A stretch of DNA of 64,000 nt from Anaeramoeba flamelloides (Eukaryota > Metamonada > Anaeramoebidae): positions 5,456,001-5,520,000 of the forward strand of contig JANTQA010000026.1 of assembly GCA_027625915.1 (NCBI GenBank). Reading direction: 5' to 3'. Below are positions 38,088 through 50,504 of the stretch, piece after piece. The notes beneath the pieces are model-generated. The model had not been told where the DNA came from. It worked only from the letters and a program-made list of their open reading frames with translations, and searched no databases. Made by a program: the position numbers and the translations under genes. Position 1 is the stretch's first letter, and each line of letters begins with the position of its first letter.

Positions 38088-39219
38088 ATGTCTAAATGTC
38101 CAACTTGTAACCGAACTGTATATTCTAATGAAGCTATTATTGGTCCTTGTGATAAAAGATATCATAAAAGATGGTAAAAAAAATTTTTATTATTTGTGTT
38201 GTGAAAAAACTTTTCAATAAAAAGAAACTTTTTTTTCTTTCTTTTTTTGTTTTGGATCATTTTTTAAAATTGAAAAGAAAGTATTCTCAAAAACCATGAA
38301 TTGTTTTAATTTTTCTTCGTCTTTTTTCTTTTCATAATAAAAAAACAACCAAAAAAAAAAAAATTAACTTTAAAAAAAAAACCTTCACAGTTTTAAATGT
38401 GCAGGCTGTAAAAATAAACTAACACCAGGAAGGTTTAAGAGTTTTGATGGCGAGCCGTATTGTAATGGATGTTTTTCTCGTGTTCAAGGAACATATCGAA
38501 CGGGGGTGCGAACAAACCGAGAATCAGACAAAGGGGGTGAAAACAGGAATTTAAGTAATACAAAGACCTGCTTTATTTGCAATAAAAAAGTGTTTAGAGT
38601 CCAATTACTAGACGGAAAGCCAATACACGCTGGTTGTTTTACTTGCAAGCATTGCCATAGGAAGCTAAATTTAACAGAATATCAAAAAGACAAATCGAAA
38701 TTTGTTCTTGAAGATAATAAATTTTATCACCTATCTTGTTATAATTTTTTAAATAGAAAAAAAAAAAACACAAACACAAACACAAACAAATCATCAACAA
38801 CAACATACAAATCATCAACTACATATAAATCATCGTCACCAAATAAACCGTCAACAACATACAAATCATCAAATACTTATCAACCAAAAACAAATGTTCG
38901 AAAATTTCAAAGCTCGTCAAGGTATGGATCAAACACAAAAACAAATCTAAACACAAACACGTCCACTTCCTCTTCTAAAAACACAAACACAAACACAAAC
39001 ACAAGCACAAAAAAAACATATTCTACAATCACAGAAACATTCGAAGATTTCCCCAATTGCCAAACTTGTTCAAAACCAATTAAAGATACGGTTTTAAGAA
39101 TTAATAATCTTAATTACCATCTTGATTGTATAAAATGTGGTAAGTGTAGAAGAGAAATTTTTAATCAGAGTTTTTGGACACAAAATGGTTCATTTTTATG
39201 TTTGGATTGTTATAATTAA
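38088..39219 (+). CDS. Three-LIM-domain protein
   Basis: Exons 38088-38173 and 38391-39219 (intron GTAAAA...ACAG, 217 nt) encode 304 residues. LIM1 (about 4-57): CPTC...HKRCFKCAGC...YCNGC; the intron splits the codon for the cysteine after HKR, so splicing is needed to form this zinc ligand. LIM2 (about 89-143): CFIC...HAGCFTCKHC...HLSC. LIM3 (252-304): CQTC...HLDCIKCGKC...CLDC, ending two residues before the stop. Each LIM domain binds two zinc ions and mediates protein-protein contacts, usually in actin-linked or signalling complexes. The spacer between LIM2 and LIM3 is N/T/S-rich (TNTNTN, repeated TYKSS) and probably disordered. There is no kinase, GAP or actin-binding domain, so this is a LIM-only adaptor. 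The particular subfamily (paxillin-, CRP- or PINCH-like) cannot be decided. Confidence 0.93.
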
Positions 39220-39716
39220 TATTTTTTCGAATTTTTCATCAAAAGAGTTAAAAAAAAAAAATTACTTTTCCACCACACCATCATGAAAAAGTTTTACCAA
39301 AAAAAATTAAATATTTACTAATTTTTCACAATTTGATAAACACATCTATAATAAACACTATATTGGTTAATAAAAGATCTTGGATTAAAAATTATTTTTC
39401 AAGATATTTTACAATTAAAATTGGAAAATCCAATTTTCCATTAATTTTTTTTTTAAATTTAATAAATAAAAAATTTAAATATTTTTTTGTTCACAGTTAA
39501 GCAGTTTTAATCATATATTTTAAAAGTATTTTAAATTGAATAAATATCTTTCAAATGGATAATCAATTATTTTAACTATTAAAGCATTATTTATTAATTT
39601 AAATTGGAAAAAAATATTTTTTCTTTTTGACTTTTCAAATCGGTTTTTTTTTAATTTTTGTAATAAACAGAAAATTTAAGAAATTTTTGGTTTATTTCAA
39701 AAAATAAAAAAAACAG

Positions 39717-40062
39717 CCATTAGGTTTTCCAGAATTTAAAAGAATAAAGTAAAATCTATTTGATTTTACTTTATTCTTTTTAATTCTGGAAAACCTAGGC
39801 ACTTGACGGCACTTAACAACACTACACAGTCTTTAACTGGTACGTTCGTTAGGTTTTTCAGAATTTAAAAGAATAGAGTAAAATATATCTGATTTTTCTC
39901 GATTCTTTTGTTATCCTGGAAAAAATCTGCACTCAATAGCACTTAAAAACACTCCACAATCTTTAACTGGTATTTTCATTACCTTTTCCAGATTTTAAAA
40001 AAATAGAGAAAAATCTTTGATTTTACTTGATTCTTTTGTTATCCCAGAAAACCTATGCATCG
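39717..40062 (+). repeat. Tandem array of three long hairpin units (~128 bp each)
   Basis: Each unit has an arm of the type CCAGAATTTAAAAGAATAAAG, a short AT loop and the complementary arm (TTTATTCTTTTTAATTCTGG). It is then followed by a spacer AACCTAGGCACTTGACGGCACTT...CTTTAACTGGTA. Units start near 39717, 39848 and 39977 and diverge from first to third. Single units or halves occur at 10800, 20808, 22040 and 51745-51890. Confidence 0.75.
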
Positions 40063-40884
40063 AATATTTATCACAAAGAATTTTTTTTTTTTTTCTATTT
40101 ATGTTTTATTAGATGAGTACAACATTTTCAAAATTATTAGTTATTATCTATAAAAGTAAATATCTCCAAGTTGAATTAAACTAAAATTCATCCTTCTGTT
40201 AATAGAAATTTCTTCTACCTGAAAATATAACACCAATTTTTCTTAACTAGTGACTTTTTAAAAAAGTGGTTATGCTAAAAACTAGAAATACAATAGATTC
40301 ATGAATTTGAAGTTCTGTAATTTTGATTAGTTGTAAATAAACTTTATCATTAAAGATGAAAGGTTAATGAAAGTAGTAGTTTTGTTCAACTTTTTTTTTT
40401 CCAATTTAAATTTTTTAATTATATTTTTTATAAAAGTATAGTACAAACAAAAATAACAAATAATTCCCCTCAAAAAAGAGGTTTTTAAATTTAAATTTCT
40501 GAGTTTTTCTTTAGTGTAAGTTTTGACGAGTTACTTTTCTTTGTAAATTTAAGAAATTTTTCAAAATTAATTGCACTGTGATACCCACAATATTCTTTAA
40601 GGTTGATATTCGTAATATTTAAATTTAATTCATCCTATTTTTTATTAACAATTAATATTTATTTTTAGAGTAAAAGTTTAAATTATAATATTTTTTATTT
40701 TTTTTTTTTTTTTTGAATATTTCTGAAGCTGAGAAATTCATTGGTAATTTTATTTTTATTCCAAGTTCTAGAGTCACTTGGTAAAAAACTGTTATATTGA
40801 TGCTACTGAATAAATCCAAATGATTGTCTAGAAAAATCTTTATTTCTGGGTTTTTTTTTTTTGATCTTCTAGTAAAGATCATAA

Positions 40885-41115
40885 TGAACATTGTTGTTTT
40901 TCTCAATAGGTGCTCTAAGAATTTTGGGTTTTTCAATTTTTAAGAAAATCTATTGATTTTTTAGTTTTATTTCATATCGTACCAACTTTCCTTTCATGTG
41001 TACTATTCTACATGTTTCTTATTTGTTCTTCAAAGGTAATTTAAATAAATGTATACTTGAAAAAAATACTAAAAACTTTTGATTGAAACAAAGTTTATTA
41101 ATAGTTCCTTTCCTA
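40885..41115 (+). repeat. Repeat D, partial copy 3
   Basis: Matches the 3' half of D at 59735-59945: CTAAGAATTTT, TTTTTAAGAAAATCTATTGA, TTTATTTCATA, then ACAAAGTTTATTAATAG. Confidence 0.5.
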
Positions 41116-42310
41116 GTTGATTTACAATATTTTTCAAACATTTATGAATGTTAAACCTAAACAGTCATTTTTTTTTTTTTTTTTCAATGATAAAGTAGGT
41201 TATCTTATGAAATATAATAGGGTGTAATGTATCTCTTTGGTAAAAACACCTCCTCATTTTATCATAGTAATAGTTTAATCTCAAATTATTGATCAATTTA
41301 TAAAACATATAATGATTAGTCAAAAGTCAAAAAAATATTTTAGAATTAAGTTGAAATATTTTGGTATATCAATATGTACACAGAAAAAATCACCCATCGG
41401 TATTTTCTTGACAAAATTATATATAAATTACCAATAACTTATAACTTCAATTTTTATGTAATATTTTTTTCAAACCCAAATTTTCTATTACTTTTAAAAG
41501 TCGAAGGGTGTTGGATTGAATCGAAAATTAATTTTTGAAAAGAATCTGGATAATTGGGAAGTTTTCTTTGATTAATGTAATACTTTTTATATAGTTTTAA
41601 AGTGACAGTCTGTATATTATGCTTGTTACAGAAAACAAAAATAGTTATCTTTTTTCAGTAATAATTTTACACTAAAAAGTTAATTTTCAAAAAAAAACTT
41701 ATTATTTTCCTGATCTGATCCAATTTCCAAGTAGAACAAGCGCTATTCAACCTTTTTGTTGTTTGAACTTTAAATTATTTTGATTTTCAAAAACCCAAAA
41801 ATAAGAAAACAATTTGGAAATATTAATATTTTTTGCAATTTTTATTAAAAGATTCTGGAGACTTATTGAACTCAAATAATTAATCAAAAGTATATTTAAA
41901 CTAATTTCATATCAAATTGAGGTATTTATTTTCAAACAAACAAAATTTTTAAAAAGCACATTCATCCTGTATCTTAATACATATCATCCCGAAAAGAGTA
42001 AATTCAAAAAAAAAACAAATAAAATAAAAAATAAAAAAATATTGATATTATATCTTTATCATTGTAGAATAATTTAATTTCTCATAATAAAAAAAAAAAA
42101 AAATAAATTTTATTCATATCAAAAAAGAAAATGAAAATATAGATTGATTAATATAAATTTTTTTTTTTTTTTTTTTTTTTTGGTTATTAAAACTAGAAAA
42201 AAAGTTTTTTATTATTATAAAATCAAAAAATCAATCAACCCCAATCCACAAACAAACAAACAAAAATAAATGGATAATAAATTCACAAAAAAGCATTAAA
42301 CTAAAATAAA

Positions 42311-45300
42311 TTACTTCTTTCTTTTTTGTTGTGATAAAATTTCTTTAACTAAGAAATAAGGATTTTTTAATAAATCGGGGTTATTTTGTTTTTTCGATTT
42401 TCTTTCTGCTCTTCTGTACCATTTTTTATAAGAGTCTTTTTGGTTTTGAGAAAACCATTGGTTATAAAAAACTGCGGCGAAGAAGGCAATTCTGGGGTCT
42501 GTATCGTCGATCAATTTGACAAACAGATCTTCCCCGTTTATTGTATTGAACTCATTTGTGGCGATTTTAAGTTTTTCTGTTAATAAATAGAGTGTGATCA
42601 ATCTCGCTGTGGAGTTTTGGAAGGAGGTACTTAAATTCTTGATCACCAGCAGAAGTGATTTTATTGGCACGTGTGCGATGAGATTTGAAGAGATCAAGAT
42701 TTGTCCGTTTTCGATCATTTTGAAAAAATCCGAATTTAAGCTTGTGTTGGATGATGATAAGAGGTTATTGTTATAACCAACTAATTGGATTAAGATATTT
42801 AAGACTTGCTTAAGAATTATTTGCTCGTTTTCATTATTTTGGACAAACTTTGCAACCTTTTCGCCATAAAATTTCAAGATGGATTTGATCATGTCGTGTT
42901 TGGAATGAGCGGTGATCATTCTGGATTTATGAAATAGGGTTAATTTTTCAATAATTTCCAAATAGATCCATCGTGTATAAAAGTTCTTGGTGGAGGCAAG
43001 AGAATTCAGCAAGTTTCGAACGAGGTCTCTTCCTTCAAACTTTTGCTTTTTGACAGTGCAAATCCTCATCAATTCAAAAAGCCAGATTTTGCCCGATTTT
43101 CTGTATTCCTCCAATTTGGAATTGATCAAGTTTTTGATAATCTTGATCCCCCGTGGGTTGATCATCTTCAGGTTTAGTGTCTTTTCCATTGCTGATTGGA
43201 ATCTTTCGGCGATTTGGTCGTGCAGCTTCAGTAGTGCTTTGAATTCTTCAAAGACCTTATTGACCAAATCCTTGTTTAATTTTTTTGCGAGTCGGCTGAT
43301 CTTTTTATTATACTGCATTTGCTCGTTGTAGATGAAATTCAAAATGGATTCCCATACTTGCTCAGGGTGGAATTTCAAGAGCTGCGGGAAATGAGATTGG
43401 AAGCCCATGGTAACCATGAGGCCATAGATCGCAAGCAACTCTTCTTTCAATTTTTTTTGAACCTTTTGGTTGGATTGCGCTTCCTTGTTGCCACTGGCAA
43501 TGCGGCAGCAGGCATAGTCATATAGGATGGCAAATAAGTTTTCGATTACCTCGGGTGATTTGGAATGGGAGTAAATGTTTAAAATAGTCACGATGTTATC
43601 GGTAATAATTTTGGGGAAGGGCGCCGATAGGTTTAAAAATTTTCGTTGTGTGCCTGCGGTCTTATCTTCCTTCTCTTTCTTTTTTTGTTCCTGGTTTTTG
43701 CCGTTGGTTTTGCTAACTGTGTATTCCAATTTACTTGCAACGGGGCCATAGATCTGATTTACAATGATCCTTATTAAAGTTTTGACGGCTAATTGCGAAA
43801 AGGAGATGGAATTTTGCAAAAAGGCAAATGGGATCTGTGGGTTTAATTGCTTGATCCTATGTGTGCTTAATTTCCCCTTGTTTGTGACAAAGATTAAAAA
43901 AAAGTTTAATGCAGATGACCACACTTTTAAACTCTTTTCCTTAGAGTTTGATAAATATAGGATCATTTCTTGCAGGGACTCAAAGAGTAAATCTTCAATG
44001 CGAGACAATCTTGCATAATTTTCTCTTGTGGAATGTGGGATCTGCAAAATGCTGTTACTGAAATTCAATTGCTGAGATGCAAAGATTAAATTGCTATGGA
44101 TCAAGAGATTAAACATCAAGTTGAATACCATCAACTTGGGTCCAATTTTATTTGATTTCAGCATTTGGATAAAGCCAGACAACTTGTCTCTGAATTGATC
44201 CTCGCCGTGTTGCAGATATGTGTCGATGGCGATTTTGATCCAGAATTCAGATAGCGACTTCCTTGCCAGCGTCTTGTCCTTCGTGGAACTCAAAATTGTT
44301 TGTGAAATTAAATTGATCTCTGTTTCCGTAAAGGTAAAGGGATCTTGCTCGCTGTAGTGCTTGTAGTGAAACAATTTGGACATGTTCCTTTTGATCGTCA
44401 CGGTTTTGTGCACCTGTTTCTTTTCGTTGTTGTTGCCCTCTGTCTTCAGCGCAGAAATCTTTGTTTCGTTGGCGCCGAGCTTCTTTTCAAGCGTTTCGAC
44501 AGTTTTTTCTTCAAGGCCCAAAGTAATGCTCCTTTTGTCTCGTGAGGAGGCCTTGGTTGTGCCCTGCTTGACAACAAATTGGCCTCCGAATAAGGGATGG
44601 TAAATAATCTTTGGTTGAAATTCAAATGACTCAAAGACCTTGGGCACACCAATCTCCCAATTGAGATTCGTAATCAATGGAACGTGTAATTCCTTTGTGC
44701 TCCCAACAGATCCCTGCTCCTCTTTGTTCTTTATTTGATGTTTCCGTTTTTGTTTCTCATTCGAGGACTCTTTTTTCTTTCTTTTTTTGACCTTTTCTTT
44801 GTTGTTTGTGTGCTTTTCTGAACTTTCTCGGTTCTTGTTGATTTTGTCAATTAAATTCCGTATTTGTTGAATCTTTGTTGTGACGTCTTCGTTTCTTCTC
44901 TTGCTTAAAATGACACTAAACCTTTGCACCTTCGTCAAGATCTCGTGAGATCCTGGAACAGTCTCTAAAAAAATTATAAGTAAATCAAAGGCTTTTATTA
45001 GAGATTCGTCGCTTAAGTCCTTTTGTTGCAGAACAACAAGCATTAGTTTTTTATAAACTTTTTGTTTTTTTATTTGTATTTGTTTTTGTTTTTGTGTTTG
45101 TTTTTGAGGTGTTTTTTGTTGTTGGATGATTTGTTTTTTTTGAAAGTTAATTTAGTTTATTTAGTTTTTTGTGAAGTTAATTTAGTATGCATTTAGGAAT
45201 GTTTTTATTTTGGCAAAGTTTTGGTATTATTTTTAATTTTTTTTTGTTTGGAAATTTGGATTGTTTGCAAAAAATTTTCAAAATAATTTCAAAAAAAGAA

Positions 45301-45637
45301 GAAGGAAAGTATAAAAAAAAGACACAAAAAAAAATAAATAAAAAAGAAGAAACAAATAGAAAAAAATTTCAGTTTCTACAAACAAAAAAAAAGGAATCGA
45401 AGCAAAAGTTCACTTAAGAAATAAAAAGTGCTTCAAAAATTTTTTTTTTTGTTTTTTGAAAAAAAATAAAAACAAATTAAAGGTTGGGATTAATTGTTCC
45501 TTACCAACATTAATTTGTTTTTTGCTTTTCATTATTTTTAATAAAATTGATAAAGCTTTTTTTGCATTTTGATCTTGTTTGGGATCGTCTGCTTCGATAA
45601 TTTTTTTGATTAAAAGAGGTATTTTGCTTGAGTCCAT
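42311..45637 (-). CDS. Large helical-repeat protein, family not recognised
   Basis: Two exons on the minus strand: 45637-45505 and 45057-42311, joined across a 447 nt intron (donor GTAAGG, acceptor AAAAAG). The start is the ATG of MDSSKIPLLIKKIIEADD. Splicing continues ...KQINV-VYKKLMLVVLQQKD in frame; the product is 959 residues. It is almost entirely alpha-helical with amphipathic repeats (LIKAFDLLIIFLETV, ILKQVLNILIQLVGY, VIENLFAILYDYACC), suggesting an ARM/HEAT-type solenoid. Basic stretches occur at ~125-150 (KKRKKKESS), ~495 and the C-terminus (QQKRKK). There is no transmembrane segment or catalytic motif. Its base composition is clearly less AT-rich than the surroundings, so it is a well-kept gene. 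I cannot assign a function; a nuclear or scaffolding role would be a guess from the basic patches. Confidence 0.85.
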
Positions 45638-46779
45638 TTTTGGTAGAAACAAAAAACAAAAAAATTGGAACAAAATAAAGATTTAAAAAATGAAAAGATG
45701 AATATGGAAAAAAACTTTATTGCAATCCTTCATTGTTTTTAAAAGGCCCTTTAGTTTACATCAGTTGAAATTAATTAACTTTTTTGTTTGAACAAGTATT
45801 ACAAAGTTTAAATTTTTTTTTATTTTCTAAGGACCAAGTTTCAAATTCAAAATTGGTTTTTTGGGCGCTGTAATTTGTATTTGGGAAATCTCAAAAATTT
45901 TTGTAAAGTTTGATCTAAGAAGGAAAAATTGACAGTCCTCATATTAAAAAATTATGTAGTAAATTGACAATTAACTCTTTAGTCTGCTTTTTGAATCTGG
46001 TTCTTAAAATAAAAGATTTTTCAGAATTACCAAAAGTTATTAATAAAATCAAAATTTCAGGAAATTGAAAAAATGTTACACACTTCACCATTTATCTTGA
46101 ATAAGGATCGTTTAACAATCGACAAACAAAAACAAATTTGGCTACTCGAGGTCTAAAATTGATCAAAGGCGAATTATTAAAATATTTATATATTATATTT
46201 ATCAAATCGATAAATACAATAATTAAAAAAATTGAAATTTTAAAAAGACTATTAAATTGAAATTAACATTGAAAATTAATAACAATTTCAAAAAGTTCAT
46301 TTTAAAAGACAATATTGTTGAGAATGTTAAGAATAATAATCAAGTTATTAATAATACTATTTGTTGTAAAATAAAGTAAACAAAATTTTCATTCAGCTTG
46401 ACAAAAAAAAGATTTTATAAATCAGAGAACTTTTCAAAATTCTAATTCGGAACAGAAGATTAAATATTAATTTATCTTTTTAGAGAATTGGGACTTTGAT
46501 GATTTTTATATAAAATCATGAGAGGTAAGTTTTTTTTTTGAAATGTCGAATGAAAATTTTGATCTTTTTATTTTATAATTAACAGTAAAAAACAAAACAA
46601 AAATAGTATAAATTAATTGAAACTTTTAAAATTTCAAATTAGTAATTTATATAAAAAAAATTTGAATAGACTATTTACTTATCTTGATAGTAGTTGTAAC
46701 TTGGATAACAATTTTAGTATTGTAAAACATAATTAAAACACAATTGGATTTACCAAAAAGACAATAAACTGTACCATTA

Positions 46780-47023
46780 GAGCTAGTTCCACTTTTTAGG
46801 TAAAAACTTTGAACAAAATTTAAGAAACAAAAAAATCTCAAATTTAAAAAACGAAATTTCGATTTTTTTCTTCATAAATTATTATATTAGAATCTGAATT
46901 TTGTGCTATAATTTGAGAATATGTTTGTACCTTCAATATTGTTGAAAGTTTGTGTCATCCTTTGGAATTTTTTTGTGCCCTGATTTTCGTTGGTAGTTTA
47001 TTGATTAATAGTGGAATTGGCTG
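46780..47023. repeat. M1 element, copy 4 (enlarged)
   Basis: Left end GAGCTAGTTCCACTTTTTAG and right end ATAGTGGAATTGGCTG, flanked by TA at 46778-46779 and 47024-47025. It is about 45 bp longer than the other copies because its right arm carries extra sequence, including a second GTTTGTG-type stretch. Confidence 0.7.
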
Positions 47024-47932
47024 TATTATTTATCAAGGAGCATTCAAAAAAGACCATAAAGGAGATCTATTTTTTTGAATGGCCTGTTTGTAGGTTTACT
47101 TGCTTTCCAAGTATAAAGAAATTTTATTCTCATCAAATGGTTACAATTCTTTCAAATTGGTTGGCATACAAGAGTAATAATAGTATAGAAAAATATAATG
47201 ATCATAAAAAGTACAACTATTTTTTTTTCGAAATTTTATCGATCAAAAATCACTAGAAATTCATCTTTATAAAAAATATCAACATCGGCAACAAACTTCA
47301 ATTGTAAAATTTCAAATGATCGAATAAAACTTGTGTATAATAAACAGTTGTGGGAAAAATCAAGACATCACATTATCTGTAAAAAGATTTATATCTTGAA
47401 TATAATAAAATTATGAATAACAAGCAATTACTCACAGAATTTATAAGAGTTATACTTGATATTTTTTACCCTTTTTAAATTCAATTTCAAAATTTACTTA
47501 TTAAATCAGATCAATTTTCCAAATTTCATTCCAAAAACAAACATAATGATTAACTTTGAAAAGAATCATGTTTATAAGTAAAATTTGAGAATATGTGAAA
47601 AATTTCAAAGAAAAAAATTGAATATTTATGATTAATAAAATAAATCTATTTTTTATAATAATAAATTTTTTTTAATTTTTTATTTTGTGAAATTATAAAA
47701 TTTTTAATTTTTTCATTTTTTAGTTATTTTAATTTTGAAGAGATAATACTGGTGTTTTATATGTTTCAGTATCTTTTTTAAAAAATTTGTGAAATAAAAA
47801 CCACCTCTTGTACTTCTTGGATTATCATTTTATTTGGAAAACATATAAATTTTTATAATAAAGTAGAAAATTTAGGAATTCAATTTTTTTTTTTTGTTAT
47901 AAAAATTTTAAATATTTTACAAAAAAAATACA

Positions 47933-48480
47933 TATATATAAACTAAAATTCAAAATTTTCCACACAGCTAAAACCTTCCAAACAATCACAATAATACAAT
48001 TTTATTGAAATTGAGATAATTTTGATTTTTGTAAAATATGAAAATCATTTTTTCATCTTTTATTTTTTGTTTTCATTTCATTGTTCTAATTACCTAATTT
48101 GTTTCGTTGCATCAATTTTTTTTTCAACCATTGATATTAGGTTCAAGCCAAGTTGTTCCAAATAGAAGAACCCAAATAAAATTAGTTGGTAGTATCTAAC
48201 CATTTTTGATCGATCAATATTCCTAATAGAAATTAAACAAATTTACTAATGTATTTTTTTGTTTTGCTCTCTCCAAAAATATTTAACACACCCATGATTT
48301 ATTTGTATTGATAATTATTTATTTATTGTTTTGTGAGTATTGTAATTTATCAAGAAGTGTTAACATTTCAATTAGTGAATGGTTCTAATTTGGTAAATCT
48401 TCTTGAATTGATTAAATAAGTTTTTTTTTTTCACAAATCGAATTTTGGGTGTGTTAAAAATTTTGAATTAGGGTTTATAT
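47933..48480 (-). repeat. Repeat A, copy 2 (uninterrupted)
   Basis: Termini TATAAACTAAAATTCAAAAT and ATTTTGAATTAGGGTTTATA are imperfect inverted repeats. It is the best reference copy of A (about 540 bp), and comparison with it reveals the insertions at 16102 and 50727. Non-coding. Confidence 0.8.
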
Positions 48481-49129
48481 TTAACGTTACACTCAACAAC
48501 TTTCCTCATTTATAAACTCTTTGATTAAGAATTTTGTTTCAATAATCAATTTTTTTTTTGAAATACTTTACTCGTAATAATATACTTGGTGAGTTTTTTA
48601 TTAGGAATATTAATGATATTATTAAAGTTTAATTAAGTTTAAAAATGATGTTTTTCAGATTTTTCAATTTTTTTTCAGAGGTTGAGAGTCTGCAAATTCA
48701 AATGTTTTAAAGGTATTGAATAAAAACTATTATTTTTATTATCTATATTTTTATTATTGAAAAAGTGTAAACTTCAGTATTGATGTACTTTTAAAAAAAA
48801 TATTGAAAGAGTATTTAAGATTATACTTGTAGAGTAAATGATTATTCAGAGAAATATTTAATCAAATTATCTTTATAATTGAAAATTTAACATGAAAAGT
48901 AACAAATAATTAGAAATAGATTTAGAATTGTAAAAAAATAGGGTTTAAAAGGGGGTTTATAAGAAGTAATTGATTAAAAATGAAAATATCAACAATTATT
49001 GAATTAAGAGCATCGAAATTAAATAATACAATACTTTTGGTTGATTTAATTTAAAATGGGGTTTAGTATTAAAAAATCTGTGAGAAGGGGGTATTTTTTA
49101 ATCCATGTTCTACCCTTTTCTTTTTTTGA

Positions 49130-49298
49130 TCTAAACTCTAAATAAAAAAAATTTAAAAAATACTAAAAATCAATTTTGAAAAAAAAATCATATTTAATCA
49201 ATTCTAGAAGAATAGTTAAATTGGAACGATTCGCTGATAGAAATTTTGTAAATTGATTATACTTTTCCAATATCCACAAAGCAAAAAATAAATAATTA
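49130..49298 (+). repeat. Repeat A, left fragment, cut by repeat C
   Basis: Collinear with the first ~165 bp of A copy 1 (TTTAATCAATTCTAGAAGAA, AAGCAAAAAATAAATAATTAT). It stops exactly where repeat C begins. The remainder of this A copy is not found on the far side of C. Confidence 0.6.
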
Positions 49299-50430
49299 TT
49301 AAGGGATCAGTCTATTACCACAACTATGTAAAATTTTATAATATGTTATTGGTGATATTTACTACTTCTAAATTTTATTATTCCAAGTGTCCAAAAATTC
49401 TGATCGACTAAGAATCCAATAAAAAAAAAAATAGTTTAGTGAGCTCAATTTTTTTTTTGACATTTTTTCTGAAAAACTAAAATATTAAATTCATTTTATT
49501 TCTCACCTTATAACTAGTTTTTACCTTGTTTATTGACAGTTCGATGGTTATTATACAATAACAAGTCTTTGTTTCTAGTAATATTAATCTAAAAAAGATT
49601 TTTGTTCTTTTTTTGATAAAACTTTTGATTAACCAAATATATATATATTCAATTGGTTTAAAAGTTGAGGTATTTTTTGAAGAAGAATAGTTATAATAAT
49701 TAAAATTTTAAAGTTGTTTAAAAAGTTTACCAAGAATTTTTTTTTTAGTCAATAGATAAAATTCGATTTTATAAAATAAAATTTTCTTCAATATATTGGT
49801 GAATTGGTTAATTTTATCCTCAAAATCAAAATCTTTTTTTTTCTACCGAAAAATGATTTGAATTATTATAAGGATTCTTGTGAATAAGACTAAATAATTT
49901 GTTAAAAAAATTTTTCAAAATTGAAATTTTTTTTTTATTTTTATTTTCATTTTTTGAAAATCAGAAAACAACTTTTTCAAAAAAGTAAAGAAAAAACTTT
50001 TTTTGCTTAATGATATTTGAATTTAAATGATAGACTATTCTTCGGATTTTACTAAATATTCGTTTATTGAAACACCTATACCATAATTAGTTTTATTGGG
50101 TAAGATTTGAATTGAAATATTAATCAAAGAAAAAAAAACACCAAATGAACAAGTTGCTTTCGAAAAACAATACTAACCAACATAACAACAAAAATATGTT
50201 TTACCATTACAAGAATTAACTTAATTGTTAAAAAATAATATGTTACTTTTTTATTAGTTTATATTGGAAACATGTAAATTTTAAATTGCAAAAAAGAAAA
50301 TTTTGTTATAAAATGTTTAAATGGGGTTGTCTCATCCATTTCATAAGTCTAAACACAAATTACAAAAAAAAATTTTTTTAAAATCTTGACAAGATTTTAT
50401 TTTTATTTTTAAAAGATACTACTCCCTTAA
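49299..50430 (+). repeat. Repeat C, copy 2 (1.13 kb)
   Basis: Starts TTAAGGGATCAGTCTATTAC and ends GATACTACTCCCTTAA, so short inverted ends (TTAAGGGA/TCCCTTAA) are present. It is collinear along its whole length with the copy at 56379-57509. No long open frame, so a non-autonomous element. The terminal TTAA may be the duplicated target. Confidence 0.75.
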
Positions 50431-50504
50431 TCTTTTTTTTATTTGTAATTTCTAACAGTTAAATAACCTGTACCTTTGAAATTATCTTGACTTGGGGTAA
50501 ATTA

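Larger units (their letters stand above)
39220..42310. other. Non-coding stretch between convergent LIM and helical-repeat genes
   Basis: The genes on both sides end here, so it holds two 3' flanks. It contains the hairpin array at 39717-40062, preceded by an E-like palindrome (about 39640-39715), and repeat D copy 3 (40885-41115). Otherwise AT-rich with nothing recognised. Confidence 0.5.

Noticed and set aside
42386-44603. Several plus-strand frames of 60-114 codons
   Set aside because: Antisense shadows of the long helical-repeat gene, with no family signal of their own.
47011-47256. 81-codon frame beginning MELAVLFIKEHSKK
   Set aside because: Starts inside the end of an M1 element and shows no recognisable domain; the composition equals background.
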